Positions 1-5,790 are shown, counted from the stretch's first letter. The stretch is 8,537 bases of DNA from Porphyromonadaceae bacterium (GCA_003517945.1 DOZP01000080.1:15743-24279); one strand, 5' to 3'. The notes: generated from the letters alone by a model not told the origin. Numbers and translations: made by a program.

Positions 1-61
1 CAGTTGGTAGAGCATAACCTTGCCAAGGTTAGGGTCGCGGGTTCGAGTCCCGTCTTCCGCT
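1..61 (+). tRNA. tRNA-Gly (anticodon GCC), 5' end cut off by the window
   Basis: The visible part begins inside the D arm (CAGTTGGTAGAGC). The anticodon stem TAACC/GGTTA encloses the loop TTGCCAA, giving anticodon GCC at 22-24, which reads GGC and GGU. The T arm carries GTTCGAGTC. The 3' acceptor strand CTTCCGC (54-60) is followed by discriminator T61. About 12 bases of the 5' end, including the pairing strand GCGGAAG expected from the family, lie outside the window. CCA is not encoded, since the next bases are CAATT, so it must be added after transcription. Confidence 0.95.
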
Positions 62-80
62 CAATTTTTAAATATAAAGA

Positions 81-137
81 AATGATAAGAGAAAAGCCTT
101 TCAAGTCAATGAACTGAAAGGCTTTTCTCTTATCATT
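81..137. terminator. Long inverted repeat, probable bidirectional terminator
   Basis: Bases 81-103 pair perfectly with 115-137, a 23 bp stem around an 11-base loop (104-114). It lies between the tRNA-Gly (plus strand) and the lipoprotein gene (minus strand), which converge here. Read on the minus strand the stem is followed by a T-rich stretch (TCTTTATATTT), so it should stop lipoprotein transcription well. On the plus strand the following bases are less T-rich, although the right arm itself contains T runs. A shared two-way terminator is the simplest reading. A relic of a small mobile repeat is possible but has no support here. Confidence 0.75.
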
Positions 138-173
138 AATCCTGCCGGAAAAATCTTATTGAAACCCTGAGAT

Positions 174-1172
174 TTATTTAATCTCAATATTTATAAACAT
201 GGGAGGGATGTTTATTTCTTTTTGGGAAGCAATATTTATATTGAATTTTTCTTTGTAGAAGCATGTATAGTATTTACCTGAAGATAAGAACGGACTATCC
301 ATAAGATCGTCAATGGAATCGCCGTCAATATTACGCCACCAAATTTTTTCCCGCCACGGAAGTTTTTCATAATGAGTTTCTCCGGGTTTTACCTCATGAA
401 TTATCAAGATATCGTTGGATATTATGTATGTTTGTATTGCTTCCTTTCTTTCCGGATCAAAAACATAACCGAGAAAAGGCGCTAAATCACAATTGTTGAA
501 TGATATCATTTCGTTTGTGTTATTAGTTACCGACAAATTGAAGTTGAAACCTTGTTTTTCAATCTCATGCCAATCAAAAACATTTGTTTCATTTCCGTCC
601 ATGTCCGAGAGCCAAAACACGAACTTAATGCCATCAACCACTTCCTCTACCCGTGATACCGTACTCTTTTCATCTCGCAAGCGGATATGTTCCGGCGAAA
701 TCCTTGTAAGTGTAATCCGGGGAGTTATCCCCGATGCTGCACGGTCCCATCTCAAATGATTATTCACCCATATCTTTTTGCAGTTTATCGTATTTCCTGC
801 TTTTTCAATTTCACATAGAACCGTATCGGCTACCGTTTCGTTTTCATATTTCCATTTCAAAACCTGTGAATGCGTTGAGACTCCGTCTGTATCAGGCGAT
901 TTTATTTTAATATCCATCGTATAATCCGATTCGTTAATTTCGGAAGTAACCTTATCTTCATCCGATAATGTTTCAACTATTACTTCGTCAACACTAAAGA
1001 GCCCTTTTTCAGCATTTTCATTCAATAAATTTTTCCCATTGATGTCCCGGACCGAAACTGTATATCTAAACATATAGGAATTTTCATAGGCCTTGTCATC
1101 GTTATCAGAATCACATGAGACAGCTACAAGAGGTGTCAGCATTAAAAATAAATTAGTTGTAAACCTTTTCAT
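174..1172 (-). CDS. Hypothetical surface lipoprotein
   Basis: Uncharacterised 332-residue lipoprotein whose family I do not recognise. Residues 1-19 form a type II signal peptide (basic MKR start, hydrophobic core, AVS before Cys20). Cys20 would be lipidated by the Lgt/Lsp pathway. The next residues, DSDNDD, resemble the acidic lipoprotein export signal known in Bacteroidetes, so the mature protein probably sits on the outer face of the outer membrane (inference). The mature part is soluble, with no further membrane segment. Residues 36-50 (YTVSVRDINGKNLLN) follow a pattern common at the start of Bacteroidetes lipoproteins. Residues 180-315 look rich in beta strands: VTNNTN near 215, KPGET near 262 and SGKYYT near 298 suggest an Ig-like sandwich, a weak inference. 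Four other cysteines (120, 131, 228, 304) could form disulfides. The gene stands alone on the minus strand, ends at the long hairpin at 81-137, and has an A-rich leader without a Shine-Dalgarno sequence, as usual in this phylum. Confidence 0.85.
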   Translation of the reverse strand: MKRFTTNLFLMLTPLVAVSCDSDNDDKAYENSYMFRYTVSVRDINGKNLLNENAEKGLFSVDEVIVETLSDEDKVTSEINESDYTMDIKIKSPDTDGVSTHSQVLKWKYENETVADTVLCEIEKAGNTINCKKIWVNNHLRWDRAASGITPRITLTRISPEHIRLRDEKSTVSRVEEVVDGIKFVFWLSDMDGNETNVFDWHEIEKQGFNFNLSVTNNTNEMISFNNCDLAPFLGYVFDPERKEAIQTYIISNDILIIHEVKPGETHYEKLPWREKIWWRNIDGDSIDDLMDSPFLSSGKYYTCFYKEKFNINIASQKEINIPPMFINIEIK

Positions 1173-1283
1173 ACGCTTTTTGTTTTATTTTAGATATAAT
1201 ACGCATTAATAATCATCCTTTTGTGTGTATAAAGTGTTGATTAATTTTACGATGCTGTGAATTGTGTTAAAACAGCCCGTGGG

Positions 1284-1291
1284 CAAAGATA
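1284..1291 (-). promoter_or_regulatory. Candidate -7 element for the lipoprotein gene
   Basis: On the minus strand this reads TATCTTTG, an exact match to the Bacteroidetes -7 consensus TAnnTTTG. It would give an untranslated leader of roughly 100 bases before the start codon at 1172. No TTG-type -33 element is present 19-21 bases upstream, so the promoter is weak or depends on an activator, or the match is chance. No other TAnnTTTG occurs between here and the start codon. Confidence 0.35.
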
Positions 1292-1406
1292 GATATTATT
1301 TGTGAAATTACGCCTGCTTTCGCCGAGTATTTGTTGTCGAAAAAAATAGTAGAGAGATCTCTATCTAAAAATCTTGTTGCAATGACTGTAAGTTTTTTAT
1401 CAAGAA

Positions 1407-1438
1407 TTTGGAAATCTCGAAAATTAAATATAATTTTG
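1407..1438 (+). promoter_or_regulatory. Bacteroidetes-type promoter upstream of the tRNA-Leu genes
   Basis: TTTG at 1407-1410 and TAATTTTG at 1431-1438 match the phylum's -33 TTTG and -7 TAnnTTTG elements, with a 20-base spacer within the usual 19-21. Transcription would begin near 1445, leaving a leader of about 100 bases before the mature tRNA-Leu(CAG) at 1545, to be removed by RNase P. The two tRNA-Leu genes are the obvious targets. Confidence 0.6.
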
Positions 1439-1544
1439 TGCCCGAAAAGTAAGGCAGGTTGTTAAAGTTCCTGTTTTTTCAGATTGATTATGTGTTGATG
1501 AATGAGCGGCAGAGGTCGCTTTTGAAAATTTTGATGAAGTAAAT

Positions 1545-1628
1545 GCCCGGGTGGCGGAATTGGTAGACGCGCTCGTTTCAGGTGCGAGTGGGGTTAAAGC
1601 CGTGCAGGTTCGAGTCCTGTTCCGGGCA
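1545..1628 (+). tRNA. tRNA-Leu (anticodon CAG)
   Basis: An 84-base class II tRNA. Acceptor strand GCCCGGG (1545-1551) pairs with TCCGGGC (1621-1627) with one G-U pair, and the discriminator is A1628. Anticodon stem CTCGT/GCGAG encloses loop TTCAGGT, giving CAG at 1579-1581, which reads CUG. The long variable arm and the GGTTCGAGTCC T arm fit a leucine tRNA. CCA is not encoded. It is followed by a run of seven T and, after 21 bases, by a second leucine tRNA, so both are probably on one transcript. Confidence 0.97.
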
Positions 1629-1649
1629 CATTTTTTTGTTAAATTTAAT

Positions 1650-1733
1650 GCGCAGGTGGTGAAATTGGTAGACACGCTACTTTGAGGGGGTAGTGCCGGC
1701 AACGGTGTGTGAGTTCGAGTCTCATCTTGCGCA
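1650..1733 (+). tRNA. tRNA-Leu (anticodon GAG)
   Basis: An 84-base class II tRNA. Acceptor strand GCGCAGG (1650-1656) pairs with CTTGCGC (1726-1732) with one G-U pair, and the discriminator is A1733. Anticodon stem CTACT/GGTAG encloses loop TTGAGGG, giving GAG at 1684-1686, which reads CUC and CUU. The variable arm is long, as expected for leucine, and the T arm has GTTCGAGTC. CCA is not encoded. Together with the CAG tRNA upstream it covers three of the four CUN codons. The rpmB promoter begins only about 35 bases downstream. Confidence 0.97.
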
Positions 1734-1769
1734 CAAAATCGCAGATATAGAATATTTTTGGTGTAAAGT

Positions 1770-1800
1770 TTTGGATTATCAGAAATAAAATGTATCTTTG
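1770..1800 (+). promoter_or_regulatory. Promoter of the rpmB-rpmG-DUF4295 operon
   Basis: TTTG at 1770-1773, a 19-base spacer and TATCTTTG at 1793-1800 form an excellent match to the Bacteroidetes housekeeping promoter. Transcription should start near 1807, giving an A-rich leader of about 40 bases before the rpmB start codon at 1846. This placement separates the ribosomal protein operon from the tRNA-Leu genes, although read-through from the tRNAs remains possible because no clear terminator lies between them. Confidence 0.8.
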
Positions 1801-1845
1801 CGCCCTCAAAATATATAAAGAACGAAATTAGAAAATAAAAATACA

Positions 1846-2085
1846 ATGTCTAAAATTTGTCAAATTACAGGAAAGAAGGCGCAGTCCGGAAACAATGTAG
1901 CTCACTCAAATGTACGCACAAAACGTAAATTCAACGTAAATCTTTTTACGAAGAAATTTTATTGGGTGGAACAGGATTGTTGGATAAGTCTGAATATATC
2001 GGCTGCAGGATTGCGTCTGATAAATAAAGTAGGATTAAATGCAGCTATAAAAAGCGCTGCGGAAAAAGGTTTTTTAAACTCATAA
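1846..2085 (+). CDS. rpmB: 50S ribosomal protein L28 (bL28)
   Basis: Structural protein of the large ribosomal subunit, 79 residues, a usual bacterial length. The N-terminal stretch [20 protein letters not shown] is the family hallmark: the TGK turn, then the N-V-SH/AHSN segment and a basic run (TKRKFNVNL) that contacts rRNA. The later [14 protein letters not shown] segment matches the conserved C-terminal part of L28. The Cys-pair zinc motif seen in some L28 proteins is absent, as only Cys5 and Cys44 are present and they are far apart. The ATG at 1846 follows an A-rich leader without a Shine-Dalgarno sequence, typical of this phylum. It is first in an operon with rpmG (17-base gap) and a DUF4295 gene. 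Confidence 0.97.
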   Translation: MSKICQITGKKAQSGNNVAHSNVRTKRKFNVNLFTKKFYWVEQDCWISLNISAAGLRLINKVGLNAAIKSAAEKGFLNS

Positions 2086-2090
2086 TGTTT

Positions 2091-2096
2091 GGAGGG
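2091..2096 (+). promoter_or_regulatory. Strong Shine-Dalgarno sequence before rpmG
   Basis: GGAGGG lies 6 bases before the rpmG ATG, close to ideal spacing. This is unusual here: rpmB, dnaN, the exonuclease gene, coaBC, the DUF4835 gene and recN have no such sequence. Bacteroidetes ribosomes are known to hide their anti-Shine-Dalgarno tail, so a retained site may have a regulatory role (inference). Confidence 0.65.
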
Positions 2097-2102
2097 TAGA
2101 TT

Positions 2103-2291
2103 ATGGCAAAGAAGGTAAAAGGGAACAGGATACAGGTTATTCTTGAATGTACCGAGCATAAAGAAAGCGGTATGCCGGGGATGTCCCGTTATATTACGAC
2201 CAAAAATCGTAAAAATACGACGCAACGTCTTGAGATTAAAAAATATAATCCTGTATTGAAAAAAATGACGGTACATAAAGAAATTAAATAA
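2103..2291 (+). CDS. rpmG: 50S ribosomal protein L33 (bL33), zinc-free type
   Basis: Large-subunit ribosomal protein of 62 residues that sits near the tRNA exit site in bacterial ribosomes. The order of conserved pieces fits L33: a basic start (MAKKVKGNR), the strand [11 protein letters not shown], the segment [12 protein letters not shown] and the basic end [18 protein letters not shown]. Only one cysteine (Cys16) is present, so the CxxC pairs of zinc-binding L33 forms are missing and this is the cysteine-poor type. It is slightly longer than many L33 proteins because of a GMPG insertion near residues 23-26. It is the middle gene of the operon, with gaps of 17 and 15 bases to its neighbours, and has a clear Shine-Dalgarno sequence. 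Confidence 0.96.
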   Translation: MAKKVKGNRIQVILECTEHKESGMPGMSRYITTKNRKNTTQRLEIKKYNPVLKKMTVHKEIK

Positions 2292-2306
2292 TAGGAGATT
2301 TAAACC

Positions 2307-2459
2307 ATGGCAAAAAAGGCTGTCGCAACATTTAAGACCGGTGAAGGACGTACATATTCCAAAGTGATCAGGATGGTAAAATCGCCGAAAACAGGAGCAT
2401 ACGTTTTTCAGGAAGAAATGATCCCGAACGAAGGTGTAAAAGATTATTTCAAAAAATAA
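2307..2459 (+). CDS. DUF4295 family protein, probable Bacteroidetes-specific ribosomal protein
   Basis: A 50-residue basic protein that starts MAKKAVATFKTGEGR and ends VKDYFKK. The sequence and its position right after rpmB and rpmG match the DUF4295 family, which is confined to Bacteroidetes. I recall that structural work on a Flavobacterium ribosome described an extra large-subunit protein named bL38 and believe it corresponds to this family, but I cannot verify that here. A ribosomal role fits what can be seen: many lysines, small size and operon partners L28 and L33. AGGAG ends 9 bases before the ATG, giving a recognisable Shine-Dalgarno sequence. No other start is possible without losing the conserved MAKKA opening. 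A terminator follows at once, so this is the last gene of the operon. Confidence 0.88.
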   Translation: MAKKAVATFKTGEGRTYSKVIRMVKSPKTGAYVFQEEMIPNEGVKDYFKK

Positions 2460-2481
2460 GACTTTTACAGGTTTATGATAT

Positions 2482-2520
2482 AAAAAACTCTTTTCTGACA
2501 GGAAGGAGTTTTTTTGTTTT
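2482..2520 (+). terminator. Rho-independent terminator after the ribosomal protein operon
   Basis: Bases 2488-2495 (CTCTTTTC) pair with 2501-2508 (GGAAGGAG, with two G-U pairs) around the loop TGACA. The stem is extended by six A-T pairs (2482-2487 with 2509-2514), and the run continues as TTTTTGTTTT. It follows the DUF4295 stop codon by about 20 bases and precedes the dnaN promoter region. Confidence 0.85.
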
Positions 2521-2558
2521 TTGTGTAAAGAAAAGTAGGGTGTAATGAAAAAAATGAT

Positions 2559-2566
2559 TATTTTTG
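2559..2566 (+). promoter_or_regulatory. Candidate -7 element of the dnaN promoter
   Basis: TATTTTTG matches TAnnTTTG and would place the transcript start near 2573, about 40 bases before the dnaN start codon. No TTG stands at the expected -33 position, so the match is incomplete. It lies after the upstream terminator, where a promoter for the dnaN-to-recN gene set is needed. Confidence 0.45.
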
Positions 2567-2611
2567 TTCGTCTGTTTTTGGAAAATTATTAATCATTAAG
2601 AATATAAAATT

Positions 2612-3736
2612 ATGAAATTTAATGTATCAAGTTTAGCTTTGCTGTCTGCTTTGCAGTCGATCAGTAAAGTTATTGCATCAAAAAACACATTACCTATTTT
2701 AGACAGTTTTCTTTTTAATCTGCAGGGTGAAACGTTAATGATTACTGCTTCCGATGTAGAGACCAGACTGGTTACTTCGGTAGACGTTGTGAATGCGGAT
2801 GGTTCGGGTTTGTTTGCTATTGATGCGAAACGTTTGCTTGATCCGTTAAAGGAGTTGCCCGAACAGCCGTTAACCTTTGATATCAACGATGATAACATGA
2901 CGGTTAATGTTGATTACGAGAACGGTAAATTTAATCTTCCGGGACAAAAGGGTGACGCATATCCCCAGCAAAAGCCACTGAAAGATACTTCTGTAAGTTT
3001 GGAACTTGAATCACAGATACTTTTGAATGGTATTAACCGCGCTTTGTTTGCTACTGCTGACGATGAACTTCGTCCGGTGATGAATGGGGTTTATTTTGAT
3101 ATTCATCCTGAAAACCTGACATTTGTAGCTTCTGACGGTCATAAACTTGTGCGTTTGCGAAACTTGTCTGTCCAGTCTAAAGAACGCGCATCATTTATTT
3201 TACCTAAAAAACCGGCTAACATTTTAAAAAATCTGTTGACTAAAAATGCTGATAAGGCAACGGTTGTTTTTGATGAAAACAATGCATATATAAAAACATC
3301 TTCTTTTGAAATGGTATGCCGTTTGATAGAAGGGCGTTATCCTAATTACGACGCGGTGATACCGGCAGAGAATCCTAATAATGCAACGATAGACCGCGTT
3401 TCTTTCTATGCGGCGTTGAAGCGTGTCGCTTCATTTTCTAATCAGGCGAGCGGGTTGGTGAAAGTTCAGTTGTCTGAAAATGAAATAGTTGTATCTGCTC
3501 AAGATATAGATTTCTCTACTTCGGCAGAGGAGAGGATTGTGTGCCAGTATATGGCAGTACCTTTAAGTATCGGATTTAAGGCTTCTTATCTGATTGAAAT
3601 CCTATCTAATATATCTTCGGAAAATGTGATATTGCAGTTAGCGGATCCTTCGCGTGCAGGTGTTATTGTCCCTGCCGGAAATGTAGAAAACGAAGAACTG
3701 CTTATGTTGCTTATGCCTATGATGTTGAACGATTAG
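2612..3736 (+). CDS. dnaN: DNA polymerase III sliding clamp (beta subunit)
   Basis: Ring-shaped homodimeric clamp that encircles DNA and tethers the replicative polymerase and many repair proteins. At 374 residues it has the usual length for three tandem clamp domains (about 1-120, 130-250 and 255-374). Visible family marks are the opening MKFNVSSLALLSALQSISKV, SDGHKLVRLR near 174-183, RLIEGRYPNYDAVIP at 237-251 (compare LVDGRFPDYRRVLP in E. coli) and the C-terminal LLMPMML, which forms part of the pocket that binds client peptides. No domain is truncated. The ATG at 2612 gives the family's conserved N-terminus and has an AT-rich leader without a Shine-Dalgarno sequence. The gene is not next to dnaA in this window; it heads a set with an exonuclease (12-base gap), coaBC and recN. 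Confidence 0.98.
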   Translation: MKFNVSSLALLSALQSISKVIASKNTLPILDSFLFNLQGETLMITASDVETRLVTSVDVVNADGSGLFAIDAKRLLDPLKELPEQPLTFDINDDNMTVNVDYENGKFNLPGQKGDAYPQQKPLKDTSVSLELESQILLNGINRALFATADDELRPVMNGVYFDIHPENLTFVASDGHKLVRLRNLSVQSKERASFILPKKPANILKNLLTKNADKATVVFDENNAYIKTSSFEMVCRLIEGRYPNYDAVIPAENPNNATIDRVSFYAALKRVASFSNQASGLVKVQLSENEIVVSAQDIDFSTSAEERIVCQYMAVPLSIGFKASYLIEILSNISSENVILQLADPSRAGVIVPAGNVENEELLMLLMPMMLND

Positions 3737-3748
3737 TGAATATAACTT

Positions 3749-4519
3749 ATGCAGCTTAACTTAAAAAATCCTCTTGTGTTTTTTGATTTGGAGACTACGG
3801 GTATCAATATAACGAATGACCGTGTCGTTGAGATTTCTTACCTGAAGGTGAAACCGGATGGTAGTGAAGAAAGTCGGACACGGCGTGTAAATCCCCAGAT
3901 TCCTATTCCCGAACAGGCTACGGCTATTCATGGTATTACGGATGAAGATGTGAAAGATTGTCCGACGTTTAAGGAAATAGCAAAATCTCTTGCGGCGCAG
4001 ATAGAAGGTTGTGATCTGGCCGGATTCAATTCTAACCGGTTTGATATTCCGATGTTGGCGGAAGAATTTTTACGCGCAGGGGTTGATATTGATTTGAACA
4101 GACGTAAGTTTATAGATGTGCAGACGATTTTCCATAAGATGGAACAACGGAATCTGGTGGCCGCTTATAAATTTTATTGTGGAAAGGAGCTTATGGATGC
4201 CCATAGTGCTGAGAGTGATACGCGTGCAACCTATGAGGTCCTTATGTCGCAACTGGATCGTTATCCGGAATTGGAAAACGATGTTGATGCGTTGTCGAAA
4301 TTTTCAAGTTTCAATCAAAATGTAGATTTTGCCGGGAGGATGATTTATAATGAAAATGGGGAAGAGGTGATTAATTTCGGCAAGTATAAAGGTTCTTTGG
4401 TTAAAAATGTGTTGAAGAAAGATCAGGGGTATTACGGATGGATTATGCAAGGTGACTTTCCGCTTAATACGAAACAAAAACTTACGGAAATACGGCTTCG
4501 CCTGAAGGATGAAGTCTGA
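3749..4519 (+). CDS. DEDDh 3'-5' exonuclease, DNA polymerase III epsilon-like, with ExoX-like C-terminal domain
   Basis: Probable metal-dependent 3'-5' DNA exonuclease for proofreading or repair, 256 residues. Residues 8-170 form the DEDDh nuclease domain. Exo I has Asp13 and Glu15 (FFDLETTG), followed by HGIT at 61-64. Exo II has Asp99 in GFNSNRFDIPML. Exo III has His152 and Asp157 in AHSAESDTRAT. All catalytic residues are present. Residues 207-245 (INFGKYKG, then GYYGWIMQGDFP) resemble the small C-terminal module of exonuclease X-type proteins, thought to help bind DNA. It is much shorter than PolC and lacks a polymerase domain. The gene lies 12 bases after dnaN and 5 bases before coaBC, which suggests co-transcription with the clamp. 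Whether it is the replicative proofreader or a separate repair nuclease cannot be told from sequence, so I give no symbol. Confidence 0.92.
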   Translation: MQLNLKNPLVFFDLETTGINITNDRVVEISYLKVKPDGSEESRTRRVNPQIPIPEQATAIHGITDEDVKDCPTFKEIAKSLAAQIEGCDLAGFNSNRFDIPMLAEEFLRAGVDIDLNRRKFIDVQTIFHKMEQRNLVAAYKFYCGKELMDAHSAESDTRATYEVLMSQLDRYPELENDVDALSKFSSFNQNVDFAGRMIYNENGEEVINFGKYKGSLVKNVLKKDQGYYGWIMQGDFPLNTKQKLTEIRLRLKDEV

Positions 4520-4524
4520 TACAT

Positions 4525-5736
4525 ATGATGAAGGGGAAAAAGATTATTTTAGGGATAACGGGAAGTATTGCTGCCTATAAGGCCGCCTATCTGATACGCG
4601 CATTGGTTAAAAAAGGAGCAGAGGTTCAGGTTGTAATCACGCCTGCCGGAAAGGAGTTCATCACTCCGTTGACGCTGGCTACGTTGAGTCGTAATCCTGT
4701 CATTAGTGATTTTTTTTCTAATCGCGACGGTACGTGGAATAGTCATGTGGATTTAGGCTTATGGGCTGATGCCATGCTGATCGCACCGGCCTCAGCATCG
4801 ACTATCGGAAAGATGGCGAATGGTATTGCCGATAATATGTTAATTACGACGTATTTATCGTGTAAGGCGCCTGTTTTTATTGCGCCGGCCATGGATTTGG
4901 ATATGTATGCGCATCCCGTTACACAGCAAAATCTGACTGCGCTTCGTTCTTTCGGAAATCATATCATAGAACCGGATACGGGTTTTCTTGCGAGCGGACT
5001 TGAAGGTAAGGGACGTATGACGGAACCGGATGATATTGTGACTGTGCTGGATCATTTTTTTGCTTCCCGGAATGATCTTCAAAAAAAAAAGATTTTAATA
5101 ACTGCCGGCCCGACATACGAAAAGATTGATCCCGTACGTTTTATTGGTAATTATTCTTCCGGAAAGATGGGGTTCGCTTTGGCGGAGGCATGCGCCGGCA
5201 GGGGAGCCGAAGTGTTGCTTATATCCGGGCCTGTGGCGTTGAATACGGAACATCCTTCCATTAAGCGTATCAATGTGGAATCGGCCGATCAAATGTATGA
5301 AGAGGCTGTCTGTGCTTTTCCGTCATGCGATATCGCAATTTTATGCGCCGCTGTTGCCGATTACAGGCCGGAACATAAGGAGTCGGAAAAAATAAAACGC
5401 GAACGGCAGGATGCCCTGACAATATCATTGGTTCGTAATAAGGATATTGCGGCGGCATTGGGGCGGGAAAAGCAGTCTCATCAGGCGCTTGTGGGCTTTG
5501 CTTTGGAAACAAAGGATGAAATAGCCCATGCAAAAGATAAATTGCAACGTAAGAATCTTGATGTTATTATTCTTAATTCCTTGAATGACAAAGGAGCGGG
5601 TTTTGGTTATGATACAAATAAAGTGACATTGATTGATAAGCATGGTTTGGAAACAGGTATACCATTAAAGTCAAAAACTGAAATTGCGGAAGAAATAATT
5701 GATTATTTGGTAAGATCCATGATTTCAATTGTCTGA
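4525..5736 (+). CDS. coaBC: Bifunctional phosphopantothenoylcysteine decarboxylase / phosphopantothenate-cysteine ligase
   Basis: Cytoplasmic enzyme of coenzyme A synthesis, 403 residues, full family length. The C-terminal CoaB domain (about 188-400) joins cysteine to 4'-phosphopantothenate using CTP. The N-terminal CoaC domain (about 5-180) then decarboxylates the product with FMN to 4'-phosphopantetheine. Visible CoaC parts are GITGSIAAYK (10-19), catalytic His74 (NSHVDLG), the FMN-binding APASASTIGKMANG and PAMDLDM (121-127). CoaB shows GPTYEKIDPVRFIGNYSSGKMG with Asn209, and AAVADYRP followed by Lys289, matching the E. coli catalytic Asn210 and Lys289. Odd points: Asp124 stands where E. 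coli CoaC has Asn125, and Ser157 (FLASGLEGKGRM) where it has Cys158. I believe related Bacteroidetes share at least the first change. The start has two adjacent ATG codons (4525 and 4528), and either could be used. It lies 5 bases after the exonuclease gene. Confidence 0.96.
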   Translation: MMKGKKIILGITGSIAAYKAAYLIRALVKKGAEVQVVITPAGKEFITPLTLATLSRNPVISDFFSNRDGTWNSHVDLGLWADAMLIAPASASTIGKMANGIADNMLITTYLSCKAPVFIAPAMDLDMYAHPVTQQNLTALRSFGNHIIEPDTGFLASGLEGKGRMTEPDDIVTVLDHFFASRNDLQKKKILITAGPTYEKIDPVRFIGNYSSGKMGFALAEACAGRGAEVLLISGPVALNTEHPSIKRINVESADQMYEEAVCAFPSCDIAILCAAVADYRPEHKESEKIKRERQDALTISLVRNKDIAAALGREKQSHQALVGFALETKDEIAHAKDKLQRKNLDVIILNSLNDKGAGFGYDTNKVTLIDKHGLETGIPLKSKTEIAEEIIDYLVRSMISIV

Positions 5737-5790
5737 TTATTATGATATTGAAATGCGGATAAATAATAACATGTTAAATTTTTCAACCGG

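Larger units (their letters stand above)
1173..1544. other. Intergenic region between the divergent lipoprotein gene and the tRNA-Leu pair
   Basis: I see no credible protein gene in these 372 bases. The left part is the likely leader and promoter of the minus-strand lipoprotein gene. The right part holds a well-matched plus-strand promoter (1407-1438) and about 100 bases of leader before the first tRNA-Leu. Smaller details are a 10-base palindrome AGAGATCTCT at 1353-1362 and a weak hairpin followed by six T at 1453-1479. A short plus-strand RNA gene could fit here, but nothing shows that one exists. Confidence 0.6.

Noticed and set aside
1..174. tRNA-Gly 3' end as an attachment site for an integrated element
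   Set aside because: I found no second copy of the tRNA 3' sequence in the window and no integrase or phage gene. Shared TTCGAGTC segments in the tRNA-Leu genes are the normal T arm.
1353..1362. Palindrome AGAGATCTCT as an operator
   Set aside because: At 10 bases and with no known regulator match or second copy, it could easily occur by chance.
1424..1846. 140-residue open frame on the minus strand across the two tRNA-Leu genes
   Set aside because: It is the antisense of two well-formed tRNA genes and of the rpmB promoter. Its repeated Thr- and Arg-rich peptides simply reflect the two similar tRNAs.
1959..2276. 105-residue minus-strand open frame opposite rpmB and rpmG
   Set aside because: It overlaps two certain ribosomal protein genes and has no recognisable features.
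3749..3769. QLNLK at the very N-terminus of the exonuclease as a possible clamp-binding peptide
   Set aside because: It resembles QLSLF only partly, lacks the final aromatic residue, and probably belongs to the first strand region of the nuclease fold. I also recall that homologues do not keep the Gln.
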